Origin: Nymphaea colorata
Taxonomy: Eukaryota; Streptophyta; Magnoliopsida; Nymphaeales; Nymphaeaceae
Reading direction: 5' to 3'
NCBI RefSeq assembly: GCF_008831285.2
Contig: NC_045141.1
Span: 22,040,742 to 22,104,741, forward strand
DNA: 64,000 nucleotides
The notes under the pieces are model-generated. The model was not told where the DNA came from, searched no databases, and saw nothing but the letters and a program-made list of their open reading frames with translations. Position numbers and translations under genes: made by a program. Shown here one piece after another: positions 34,301 to 43,198 of this stretch; position 1 is the stretch's first letter, and every line of letters begins with the position of its first letter.

Positions 34301-35662
34301 GAAAGCTTCATGGAAATGACTAGAATCTTTAACGGTGCCATTAGAATCTCCAATGACGTAAACTCCATCTTTCTTACTGCCTTGCGCCACTGTCTTGCCC
34401 GTTCTCCTGTCCTTTAAGCAGCAAGATGAAGAGGAAAACTCAAAGGTATAAGGTAAATCTGTAGTTATTTGACTTACGGACAACAAATTTTTCTTCAATT
34501 GAGGAACGTATAACACTTTAGAGAGAGGAATATAAGAACCATGAACGACCAAATTTCCTTGACCAGTATGAGTTATGGGCAGAGATTTACCATTTCCAAT
34601 AATCACACGATCAGAACCATGATAAATAGATTTGTTAGAAATCTTACCCGCATCGCCAGTCATGTGGCTGGAGGCTCCCGAGTCAGCTAACCATTCAGCG
34701 TTGTTTCCATCATCAAGAGATAGAGCAGTCATGGCTTGTTGAGCATCTTCTGCTTGATAACCATGATTGAAACGTTCAAAGCACTTAATAGCGGAATGAT
34801 ATTTTTTTCCGCATATTTGACAAACAACAGCACTTTTGTTTTTCTTATCATCAGATTTGGGAAAGTGGGAATCGTTGATTTGAAACTGATTGTAATTGCG
34901 TCCTCTATTATGATTGTAGTTGCGACCGCGACCGCGCCCGCGACCATGACCATGGTTAGGTTGACGTTGATTCACCATAGCCATAAGAGGAGGCGTGGGA
35001 CTTTTGAGGCGAGTGTCAAAACTTTGAAGGAGTGGAACAACTTCTTCATAGGATGGAGCAGGAGGTCGAATCATGGCAGCGACAAAGGCTTCATATCCAT
35101 CACCAAGTCCTTGGAGCAGCCAATAAACTCGCGCCCCATCATCAACAGGTTTCCCAATGGCAGCAAGATCATCACAGATTGCTTTGGATTTGTTGATGTA
35201 TTCATCAACAGAATCATCACCCTTTTTGAGAGACGTAAGCAAATGAGTTAGGTGAAACTCTCTCTCTCTCGACTTGCGAGAGTAGGCATCCATAAGAGAG
35301 CTCCAAATGTCCCTTGATGTCTCTTGACCAACAACTCGACCAAGAGCACTTTCAGTCAAGGTACTGATTATCCATCCCTTGACGAGGCGATCTGATTTCT
35401 TCCAAGCTGTGAACTGGGGATTAACAGTCCTTTTCTGGCCTAAAGGATCAGCTGCATCAATGACGAATTCAGCAGGAGCAACAACGTCTCCAGTGAGAAA
35501 GCCTTGAAGATCTTGGCTTTCAATAAGAGCGAGAATCTGTGTCTTCCATAAAAGAAAGTTCTCTGGTCGCAGCTTAAGAGAAACAAAGTTGGAGACGTTG
35601 ATAGAATAAGGATAAGGATAAGAAATCTGTACCAGCGTGGAGGAAGATGAAATAGATGCCAT
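31169..35662 (-). CDS. Copia gag-pol polyprotein (element 2), uninterrupted
   Basis: A single frame of 1497 residues from the Met at 35662; a Met at 35680, overlapping the primer site, is an alternative start. In order: Gag with a SLKLRPENFLLWK segment and zinc knuckle CQICGKKYHSAIKC; aspartic protease WLADSGASSHMTG; integrase with the HHCC zinc finger (HSRLGH, CHSCQLGK) and DDE core (HSDLWG, SDMGGEY, AERKHR); reverse transcriptase with IYVDDMILTG; RNase H with SDSDWAGC, SRSSAEAEY and YCDNKSSL. All active-site signatures are visible. The frame runs through the polypurine tract into the 3' LTR. It makes the proteins for reverse transcription and integration of the element. With near-identical LTRs this copy could still be autonomous. 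Confidence 0.95.
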   Translation of the reverse strand: MASISSSSTLVQISYPYPYSINVSNFVSLKLRPENFLLWKTQILALIESQDLQGFLTGDVVAPAEFVIDAADPLGQKRTVNPQFTAWKKSDRLVKGWIISTLTESALGRVVGQETSRDIWSSLMDAYSRKSREREFHLTHLLTSLKKGDDSVDEYINKSKAICDDLAAIGKPVDDGARVYWLLQGLGDGYEAFVAAMIRPPAPSYEEVVPLLQSFDTRLKSPTPPLMAMVNQRQPNHGHGRGRGRGRNYNHNRGRNYNQFQINDSHFPKSDDKKNKSAVVCQICGKKYHSAIKCFERFNHGYQAEDAQQAMTALSLDDGNNAEWLADSGASSHMTGDAGKISNKSIYHGSDRVIIGNGKSLPITHTGQGNLVVHGSYIPLSKVLYVPQLKKNLLSVSQITTDLPYTFEFSSSSCCLKDRRTGKTVAQGSKKDGVYVIGDSNGTVKDSSHFHEAFFSSRFRRVSADFWHSRLGHPHFGVIKYLHQNNLIDVSSSVPQSTICHSCQLGKACKLPFLERDNSAMEVFGKIHSDLWGPAPIASHLGYRYYVIFIDEWSRFTWLYPLKCKSEFFYCFDHFRTFVETQFNTRIKIFQSDMGGEYTSSKFTQLLGSLGIKQQFSCAHTKQQNGMAERKHRNITELGLTMLFHSGVPKRFWFEAFSSAVFLINRLPSSSLNMDSPYLKFFGRQPKYDFLRIFGCRCFPYLRDYAKDKLEPRSLPCIFLGYSIHHKGYRCMYPGTGKIFVSRHVCFDEQYFPYKNPAKLYDGHGLTPDLISFDEWTELHDSHSQKSVAHSPSTVVDDQPTIYEQNAGHSQDILIQSCAGTPLDTAQEQPAVNHISSDRSTHMDQHEDVNNVPLETDHLACPEANVPTQTSMDSIASPVRTMTTRSMVGTYKPNPRYANLHILYENIPKQPTNVNQALHHAGWKKAMDDEMKALIENRTWVLVPYDHTMNLVGSKWVFKTKLKSDGTLDKLKARLVARGFSQKEGIDFHETFSPVVRQTTVRMVITVALVKGWALRQLDIKNAFLHGMIREDVYMRQPPGYIDESKPDHVCKLQRALYGLKQASRAWYARLSTFLLDYGFSISFADPSMFTLHQGPVTLILLIYVDDMILTGSCSLALQKFVDTFCSEFPVKDLGRLTYFLGVEVAWTNQGLILCQTKYAKDILEKAKMEDSKPCNTPMSTKIHKLQAEDKTFDDVTFYRQVVGSLQYLCLTRPDISFAVNYISQFMHAPLHSHFQMVKRILRYVKGTLHFGLQILKQSTLDIYAFSDSDWAGCSHTRRSTTGFCIYLGANCITWSAKKQNTVSRSSAEAEYRVMASTAAELTWVQFLMKDIGIRIDKVPLLYCDNKSSLFMAANPVAHGRSKHIQIDFHYVRERVAQKQLATKFICSKNQIADVFTKSLAKQVFNNLRNKLGLVPRPSLKGSVSNYGKEIITDREDQLHNSQRPNLLVSNKDGNDVVATITAIREDSENKETKSWQDKEEIFCNKGSSKLPYSLDP

Positions 35663-35667
35663 CGTTG

Positions 35668-35679
35668 GCTCTGATACCA
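35668..35679 (-). other. Primer-binding site of copia element 2
   Basis: TGGTATCAGAGC on the minus strand, complementary to the 3' end of initiator-Met tRNA, directly next to the 5' LTR. Confidence 0.9.
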
Positions 35680-36050
35680 TATAAAAAAACAGAGTAGGAG
35701 CAGAGCAAACACAAAATATAACGTGGTTCAGCTTAAGAAAGCCTACGTCCACGGTGAGAAAACACGCCAAGAGAGTTCCTTTTCTTATTGATTAGTACAG
35801 ATGGCGTGAAGGGTATATATAGCGTTAAGGATCTAAGCTATAAGGCAGTTTGCTACTGCCTTTGTTACAAAAGATTTCTTCCTTGTCCTGCCAAGATTTG
35901 GTTTCCTTGTTTTCAGAATCTTCCCTTATCGCTGTGATAGTTGCAACAACATCGTTGCCATCTTTATTGCTAACCAAAAGATTAGGACGTTGGCTGTTAT
36001 GTAACTGATCTTCTCTATCTGTGATGATCTCCTTTCCATAATTGCTAACA
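35680..36050 (-). repeat. 5' LTR of copia element 2
   Basis: 371 bp, matching 31024-31394 except for G/A at the fifth base from the left end, as far as I can compare by eye. Confidence 0.93.
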
Positions 36051-37129
36051 CAACTCCCTCATAGCCACAATGTCATGTCCTTTTAAGAGAGAAAATAAGA
36101 AGGCTCAAAAGGTCGTTTGGTAGCAAAAATACTATGTGCGTATCCGTATATAAGATCGAAAAATTAGATTTATGAAATTTAATGCATGACCCATTTATTG
36201 TCTCACCCCAATAGCTGGTGACCAAACTTGTTTACCGGCCAGCTTTCAGTGAAGTGGTATACTTGGTCCCCTCTTTAGCTGACTCACCCGAAGGAGAAAT
36301 TAAAGCTTCTTTCTTTTCACCTGCTTCTTCTAGCAAAGTCAAAGAGGCGATATCAACTTTCTCCTTCACATTGGTGGGTCCTATGTTCCACGGTCATTTT
36401 GTCGACGGTTGGATCATCTTCATATCATAGAAAAATATGTGGCTATGTCCCTTTATGTGGTCAGATCCATCCTGTCATGACATATAAGCTCTCTATCTAT
36501 CTTTTCTTTCATAGCCTTTTAGGAGCAAATATACACTCAACCGACGTATAGCTCTAAAGGGGATAGAGAGAGTTTGGCTCGCCTGGACCAGAGAGTTCTG
36601 GTTAGTTGAAGGACGTCAAGGTACCACGAAATCCGTCTGCGTTATTAAAAACGCCCTTCAATGTATACAAGTTAATCACGTAATTTCATAGGATTTCCCG
36701 GTATGATTACTGGCCGAACTGGCGAATGGAATATCCTTTTCTCGGAAGAAATATGAACTGAATCCGCTTAAGAAATTTGTTCTACTTAACTTCAGATTGT
36801 GCTCGATCCCATGAAGAAGTGCAGAAAAGTCATTGACAATTGCTGCCATCGCCAAAGTAGATGAATGGTTCAGGAGTTCGTTTGGAGGTCTAGTATATCT
36901 AACTTACAATCGAAATCGAATTAGATATTTTTCCTAACAGTCTATCTTCGTTGTTCAACTCAAGTCCTAAAGGCCGTGGCCACTGCTCCCTGCGCGCGAA
37001 GCCTGGTGCTGATGCTCATAGAGCCCGAACTATAACTTCCATCTGACAGCAAAGCTCCCACTCTACTATTGAAGTCATAAAATATGTGAATGACTAAAGG
37101 ATTGCCTGTGGGTTTGATTTTGAATTCAG

Positions 37130-37360
37130 TTCAACAGTTTAAGGTTCAAAGGAGCACAATTCAACTGCTTTATCTTCATAGGAAACCAGATGTAATGCAG
37201 CAGGCAGCAATCTTAATTTATACAGCAATATTGGGAGATCCACATCAAGAAACCAACATGCTGGCACATGTCAAACGATTTTCCAGTATTTCCGGTTCTC
37301 ATGTTACCAAAAGCATATTGAATTTCATCACCATTCTATACATTTAAAAACAGTGGCAGA
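37130..37360 (+). mobile_element. Copia RNase H relic in unit C (degenerate)
   Basis: Closely similar to the unit B relic (CTTCATAGGAAACC, GGGAGATCCACATCAAGAAA) and out of frame. It is the equivalent of 15690-15950 in unit A. Confidence 0.6.
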
Positions 37361-37770
37361 GACAAGATTGTGTTAAGTGATTGCGCTATTAACATGGAGA
37401 TGAAGGTTTTGCCAAAGAACCTATGCAATTTGCAAATCTAATACACATTTTTGATATTTCATTAAAGAGGAAGGAATATAAGTAGCCGGCTTTGGATTTG
37501 ATCAGTCAGTTGTGCCCAGCTTTAGCTTGCGCAAGGAGAGACATAAAGAAATTAAATGGTGATTATTCATATTGAGGTTATTAATTTCCCCACTCTAAAT
37601 TGTCCTTTCACAATAGTTTGCATTACCTCTGTGTCTCCAACAGACTTAGACTCGATAAAAATATGAAACCATACTGAACATGACGTGCATTAACAACAAA
37701 CGCTCGTGTTTATTACAGCCTATGAAACGCTACAGACTAAGATTGTTAAAGGGACACACTAAACCCTCCA

Positions 37771-39923
37771 TCAGGGAGATCCCCTGAATGAGTTACAAAC
37801 TGAATCAGAGACACTGAACCCTCCATCTACAACAAGGTTGTGTCCGCTGATGTACTTGGACTCATCACCGGCCAAATAGAGTGCAGCTTCTGCTATGTCA
37901 TCTACCTTAAGAGATAGCCCTTTTAAGTTTGTAAACTGATCAGTCCAACTGTAAAACTCAGCTTCATTAAGTCCCGACGAGCGGCTTGCGCTGGGTGTGA
38001 ACATGGCATATGGTGAAATGCAGTTCACTCTGATCCCATTCTTGCCCAGTTCTGTGGCCAAACTCTTGGTCAGTCCCACTACTGCATGCTTGGAGGTGCA
38101 ATAGCCATGGCCACCAAGTCCAGCCATCAGTGAGGCACAGCTTGCCATCAGGATTATGCTGCCCTGCTTTGATGGGATCATCACCCTTGCAGCATGCTTG
38201 GCAGCTAGGAACATACCAACTACATTCACATTCATGATCCCCTCAAATTCGGATGTGTCATAGTCCACCAAACTAACCCCGAGAGATGAAGTGTCTAGAA
38301 TGCCCACATTGCTGAACATAATATCAAGCTTCCCATGAAACTTGACTGCTGTATCAACGGCTCTGCGAATATCATCTTCCTTGGTCACATCACAGTGCAC
38401 ATACTCGGCGACATGATCTTTTGTACTCAATTCACTGCAAACCTGCTGGCCTAGATCGTCCTGGATGTCAGCAATGAAAACCTTGGCACCATGGCGATGG
38501 AAGAGCTTGGCTGCAGCTAGGCCAATCCCACCGGCCGCACCAGTTACCATGGCTACTCTGCCTTTCAGCCTGAAGGTAGGAAAAAAAATCCAAATGCACA
38601 AGATTACTTGAAAAGAATATACTTTTGGGGAGGAAGGCTTCAACATGAATCGTTCTACTGTTACGTTTCCATGTAGATCTAAAATCTCCACCATCGATTT
38701 CATCTCTCGGATGACATCGTTGCGAGCATGAATGGTATTCTATCAGATTGAATGTTGGTACCAACAAGAAAAAAAAGAAACGTCTACAAAAGCATCTAAA
38801 CTGTGAATTGGTTTCAAAGGCCTTGAAATGGAGTAGTTAGAGCTGAACAAAGGGGCGCTTTGAATTGGTTCACTGGCACCATGTTCATCTCAACTCGACT
38901 GAACAAGTTACTGAGGTGAACATGAGCCTGCTTGTCCGCTGCCCACAAAAAATATATACTTTGGTTTATCAAATTAATGCCTTATTTGCCTTCTTTCCAT
39001 TACCTTTATTTCAAGTTGTAGTCTCATCAACTCAAATCCCACTTGGATTTAAGATTAATTTGCCTTTATATGATCTCCTGTTCACCAAAAGCACCCACAT
39101 CACAACATCGAGCTCGATGATAACCTGAGTTCAAGCTCGCCACATTATACAAATCGAACGGTTCATGAGACAAGCTCAACAAGCTATACATTGACTATCA
39201 AATGACCAAGACTTGCTTCAAAATGAACGTCAAGATCGGGGTTTGAGTTGATCTAAGAAAATAAAAAGGCGGCGTTGACCTAATCCTCAAGCTTCAACCG
39301 ATTCATGAGTCCCTGCTTCTACTCCCTACCATATTGCTTATACATATGATCGGTGCATTCTACTGTGCGTCAAGGCAAAATGAAATCGCCAGTTAATATG
39401 GCGTAACAGATGGAATCAACAAAGTTTACTAATTAAACAACATATTCTGTGGGTCAAGATTTTGGATGTAAAATCATGATACTGGAAGCCATCTAACTTT
39501 GATGCACTGCAGGAGTCGATATTTTCTGCCTCTAGTTTTCCTTTCAAGTCATCCGAGTGACCTGATTCAACACTTTTCTCCGTTGACAGATGATGTACAA
39601 AACATCCATCCAAATTTGTATACACACACAAACATAGACAGATCTAAGTATAACACACACACACACACACATATATTTATAAACAATTTTTTGTACGTGT
39701 TTCGAATGGCATCGCATCGTATTCTTATATACTGTTCCTTTTTCTCTGTTCCTCTTGCTTTCTTTTCAGCATCCTCTGCTCAACTTGATCAAACCCTTTC
39801 ACCAGCCTTTCGCAACATTCCCATGATGAATAATGTTCAAACTAAATGTAATTCCTCAGTTGGCACGATGAGATTCTAAAGAACTTACCTTTGAACAAAA
39901 GGTGGAAGAACCGTGTTGCTCAT
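37771..39923 (-). CDS. Secoisolariciresinol dehydrogenase-like SDR, copy 3 (two exons)
   Basis: Exon 1 is 39889-39923 and exon 2 is 37771-38569; the 1319-bp intron has the same GTAAG and TTCAG signals. The product is 277 residues; one Glu in the STKEDH segment of the other copies is missing. The cofactor motif TGAAGGIG, the MFSNVG segment, YCTSK and the C-terminal VVDGGFSVSDS are intact. The segment after MFSNVG (ILDTSSLGVS) and the segment after ISPYAMFTP differ most from copies 1 and 2; in SDRs these regions line the substrate pocket, so specificity may differ. Uniquely, intron 1 next to exon 2 is open in frame from a Met at 38703, giving an alternative 310-residue frame. A copia element inserted 44 bp upstream of the ATG separates the gene from its own TATA box. 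Confidence 0.87.
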
Positions 39924-39967
39924 CTCTGCCGACATATCAAGGGGCCTCAATTTCCTTCCTCCTCTTC

Positions 39968-40203
39968 TGATAAACTTGTGAAAGTGAGGAACAGAAAGAA
40001 AGAGAAGAAGAAAATATCACACTTTGTATTCATGGCAGGCCAACATATTTATAGTTGACGTTACACAGTTTTGGGTAAGCCTCTCAATGAGATAACAGAG
40101 ATCTTGTAGGGATTGGATCAAGCTCTTGATAAAGATGAACCAAAACTGTTGTGATACCAAGATTTTTGTTATGGAAAGTTTATCAGTTGAGATCTTTCCA
40201 ACA
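39968..40203 (-). repeat. 3' LTR of copia element 3, lying just upstream of SDR copy 3
   Basis: 236 bp, TGTTGGAAAG...TTTATCA on the minus strand, identical by eye to 44874-45109. It is in the same transcriptional direction as SDR copy 3 and ends 44 bp before its ATG. Confidence 0.95.
40046..40053 (-). promoter_or_regulatory. TATA box in the 3' LTR, pointing at SDR copy 3
   Basis: The minus strand reads CTATAAATATG. A start about 30 bp downstream would give a 5' leader of roughly 90 nt before the SDR copy 3 ATG at 39923. The same box in the 5' LTR should start the element's own transcript. Confidence 0.6.
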
Positions 40204-40210
40204 CTCCCCT

Positions 40211-43150
40211 TCAAGTTGGCGTTCCTGGATTGAAGAGTGCCAACTTGCTTCTTAATGTTTGGAACACTTCTCGTCCTAGTGACTTAGTGAACACATCTGC
40301 AACTTGCTGAGATGAAGGCACAAACTGAGTTTGAATCTCTCCACTTAGAATTTTATCTCTGACAATATGGCAGTCAATTTCAATATGCTTGGTCTGCTCA
40401 TGAAACACAGGATTGGCTGCTATGTGCATTGCGGCTTGATTATCACAAAATAAAGTGATCGGCTGTGTGTGAAATATCCCAAAATCTTGCAAAAGCGCTT
40501 TAAGCCATATGAGTTCACATGTTGTAAGTGCCATGGATCGGTATTCAGCTTCAGCGGAAGACCTAGAAACTGTTGTTTGTTTTTTTGTTTTCCACGTAAT
40601 GAGACTGTTGCCGATCATAGTGCAATATCCACTTGTAGATCTTCGAGTCATGGGACATGATGCCCAATCTGAATCACAATATGCCTTAAGTTGAATGGGA
40701 CCTTCTGAAGACAATAATACCCCATAGCCTGCAGTTCCCTTTAGGTACTTTAAAAGACGATTCATTGCTTCTCTATGCGGGACGCGAGGTTTGCTCATAA
40801 ATTGACTTAATATATGTACTGTATGTACGATATCAGGTCTAGTTATAGTCAAATATATGAGCTTACCAATGATTTTTCTGTATTGACTGGCTTCTTTGAG
40901 GACCTCTCCTTCTTCATTATCAAGCTTCAAGTGCTGTTCCATAGGAGAGTCATGTGGTTTTGCTCCCATATAGCCTGTTTCATGTAAAATATTGAGGAGA
41001 TATTTCTTTTGAGATAAAAATATCCCTTTTTCAGATCTTGCGACTTCAATGCCGAGCATGTATCTAAGCTTGCCCAAGTCTTTTAACTTGAATTTTTCAT
41101 TCATCACAAATTTGAGATTCTTGATTCCCACTAAGTCGTCACCTGCAATAATTATATCATCTACATAGATTACTAGAAAGATGCTTCCTCTAGTCGTGGT
41201 TTTGGAAAATAAGGAGTAATCTGCCTTTGATTGGGAAAACCCCAAATTTGTCAGAAATGTTGTCAATTTAGAGAACCAATTTCGAGACGATTGTTTAAGT
41301 CCATAAATGGATTTGTTCAATCGACATACCATATCTTTCTCCCCTTGTCGAGTGAACCCAGGTGGCAAGTGCATATATACTTCTTCTACTAAGTCGCCAT
41401 GAAGAAATGCATTATTAACATCAACCTGAAATAGATGCCACTTTTTAATGGCTGCAAGGGCGAGCAAACAGCGGATGGTAGAAATTTTGGCAACGGGGGC
41501 AAAGGTTTCATTATAATCAACACCTTCAGTCTGAGTGTATCCTTTGGCAACAAGACGAGCCTTATATCTCTCAACTGATCCATCAGATTGGTATTTGATC
41601 TTAAACACCCATTTGCAACCGATGGGGGTTTTGTCGGGAGGTAGCTTGGTGACCGTCCAAGTTTGGTTGTCTTGCAATGCATCAATTTCAGCACGCATGG
41701 CTTCTCGCCACTTTGGGTCCTGCATAGCTTGGCTAAAGGATGAAGGCTCATGTTGCTCAAGTAGGGTAGTCATGAAACATTGATAATGAGAGCTGAAATT
41801 TGAGACATCAATATATGATGCAATTGGATAACGTGTACCTTTTGGTGTTGTCGAACCATCACTTGTTAACAACTTGTTGGAAACGGGTAGGGCAGAAAAA
41901 CACTTGTAGTCCTTAAGGTGATTGGGCATATGGCTTGGGCGGGAAGACCTACGGAGTTGGATGGAATCATTGGTGGTGTCGGGGTTACTAGTATCTTGGG
42001 TTTGGTTGCCTAGTTCATCACTAGGTTGAATATTGTGGTGGTCATGATTTGTTTGTAAATCAGGAATGGGATCTTGGTGTTGGGTTGGATGTGGAAAGAG
42101 CTCATGTTCGCCTAAGATTTGATCACTGAATGGTAAGGGAAGCACTACTATTTCATCTCCATTAGTAATATTCTCACTTTTGTAGGGAAAATAGTTTTCA
42201 CAAAAACGAACATCCCTACTTGTGAACAAAACATTGTTTTCAAGATCATAAACTTGATATGCCGCTTGTCCATATGGATATCCAAGGAAGATACATCTTC
42301 TTGCACGCATATCAAATTTATGCTTTTTGTAAATATTATGGGCATAGCATAGACATCCAAACACACGTAAGTGTTTGTAATTGGGGGCTTTTTGGAACAA
42401 GATTTCATAAGGTGTTTTATTGTGAAGTGCATCGGTGGGCAACCTATTTATCAAATAAGTTGCTGTAGTAATGCATTCTCCCCAAAATTTGATGGGCAAA
42501 TTTGCTTGAAAAAGAAGGGATCGCGCCATGTTTAAAAGATCTCTATGCTTGCGTTCAACTACTCCATTTTGTTGTGGTGTCGCAACACAACTATGTTGAC
42601 GATCAATTCCTTTTTCATGAAGAAAATTTTGCATATCTTGAGAAAAAAATTCTGTCCCATTGTCACTCCTAATAAGTTTAATTTTTCTTTGAAATTGATT
42701 TTCTATAAGTGTGACAAAATTTCTAATCATGCAAAAAACTTCAGATTTGTGTCTCATAAGATAAACCCATGTAGATCGAGAATAATCGTCTACTATAGTT
42801 AAGAAATAATGTGCGCCACTTAATGAAGGTGTCTGGTAGCCTCCCCAAACATCACAGTGAATCAATTCAAAAGGTGCATGAGTAGAGATTGAACTAGTTG
42901 GAAATGGAAGTCTAGTACTTTTAGCAACAAAGCAAGTATCACAATTATCAAATGGCATATAAGAATCAATGAGTTTCAATCGAGATAACATAAGAAGTTT
43001 GGGATTAGAAGCATGCCCAAGTCTGAGATGCCAATGTATAAGTTTGGTTATGGTTGTACTAACAGCAACTCTTTCTTCATTGAGGACGTACAAACCATTT
43101 TTCAGTTTACCCGTTCCAATCGTAGTCGTCGAGTGACGGTCCTGCAACAA
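40211..43150 (-). CDS. Copia pol: integrase, reverse transcriptase, RNase H (element 3)
   Basis: An open frame of 979 residues. The listed start is just the first start-like codon (TTG); translation would really come through from gag. In order: integrase zinc finger (HWHLRLGH, CDTCFVAK), DDE core (IHCDVWG, SDNGTEF, NGVVERKHR), reverse transcriptase (KWVFKIK, AFLHGDLVEEVYM, VIYVDDIIIAGD) and RNase H (YCDSDWASC, SRSSAEAEYRSMA, CDNQAAMHIAANP, TKHIEIDCHIVRDK). Ends at TGA overlapping the polypurine tract. All catalytic signatures are visible. Confidence 0.93.
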   Translation of the reverse strand: MLQDRHSTTTIGTGKLKNGLYVLNEERVAVSTTITKLIHWHLRLGHASNPKLLMLSRLKLIDSYMPFDNCDTCFVAKSTRLPFPTSSISTHAPFELIHCDVWGGYQTPSLSGAHYFLTIVDDYSRSTWVYLMRHKSEVFCMIRNFVTLIENQFQRKIKLIRSDNGTEFFSQDMQNFLHEKGIDRQHSCVATPQQNGVVERKHRDLLNMARSLLFQANLPIKFWGECITTATYLINRLPTDALHNKTPYEILFQKAPNYKHLRVFGCLCYAHNIYKKHKFDMRARRCIFLGYPYGQAAYQVYDLENNVLFTSRDVRFCENYFPYKSENITNGDEIVVLPLPFSDQILGEHELFPHPTQHQDPIPDLQTNHDHHNIQPSDELGNQTQDTSNPDTTNDSIQLRRSSRPSHMPNHLKDYKCFSALPVSNKLLTSDGSTTPKGTRYPIASYIDVSNFSSHYQCFMTTLLEQHEPSSFSQAMQDPKWREAMRAEIDALQDNQTWTVTKLPPDKTPIGCKWVFKIKYQSDGSVERYKARLVAKGYTQTEGVDYNETFAPVAKISTIRCLLALAAIKKWHLFQVDVNNAFLHGDLVEEVYMHLPPGFTRQGEKDMVCRLNKSIYGLKQSSRNWFSKLTTFLTNLGFSQSKADYSLFSKTTTRGSIFLVIYVDDIIIAGDDLVGIKNLKFVMNEKFKLKDLGKLRYMLGIEVARSEKGIFLSQKKYLLNILHETGYMGAKPHDSPMEQHLKLDNEEGEVLKEASQYRKIIGKLIYLTITRPDIVHTVHILSQFMSKPRVPHREAMNRLLKYLKGTAGYGVLLSSEGPIQLKAYCDSDWASCPMTRRSTSGYCTMIGNSLITWKTKKQTTVSRSSAEAEYRSMALTTCELIWLKALLQDFGIFHTQPITLFCDNQAAMHIAANPVFHEQTKHIEIDCHIVRDKILSGEIQTQFVPSSQQVADVFTKSLGREVFQTLRSKLALFNPGTPT

Positions 43151-43198
43151 GCAAAAGTTTTCATTAAACTTTGCATCACATTTGAGTCACTACAAAGC

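Larger units (their letters stand above)
31019..36055 (-). mobile_element. Young, apparently intact Ty1/copia retrotransposon (element 2)
   Basis: The element proper is 31024-36050 (5027 bp), flanked by the target duplication CAACT (31019-31023 and 36051-36055). Both LTRs are 371 bp and differ by one base that I can see. The primer-binding site at 35668-35679 reads TGGTATCAGAGC on the element strand, as in most plant copia elements. The polypurine tract GAAGGGGAG adjoins the 3' LTR at 31395. The LTR ends TG...TATA rather than TG...CA. It contains one continuous gag-pol frame. The empty site is seen in unit B (near 23300), which confirms the boundaries. Confidence 0.96.
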
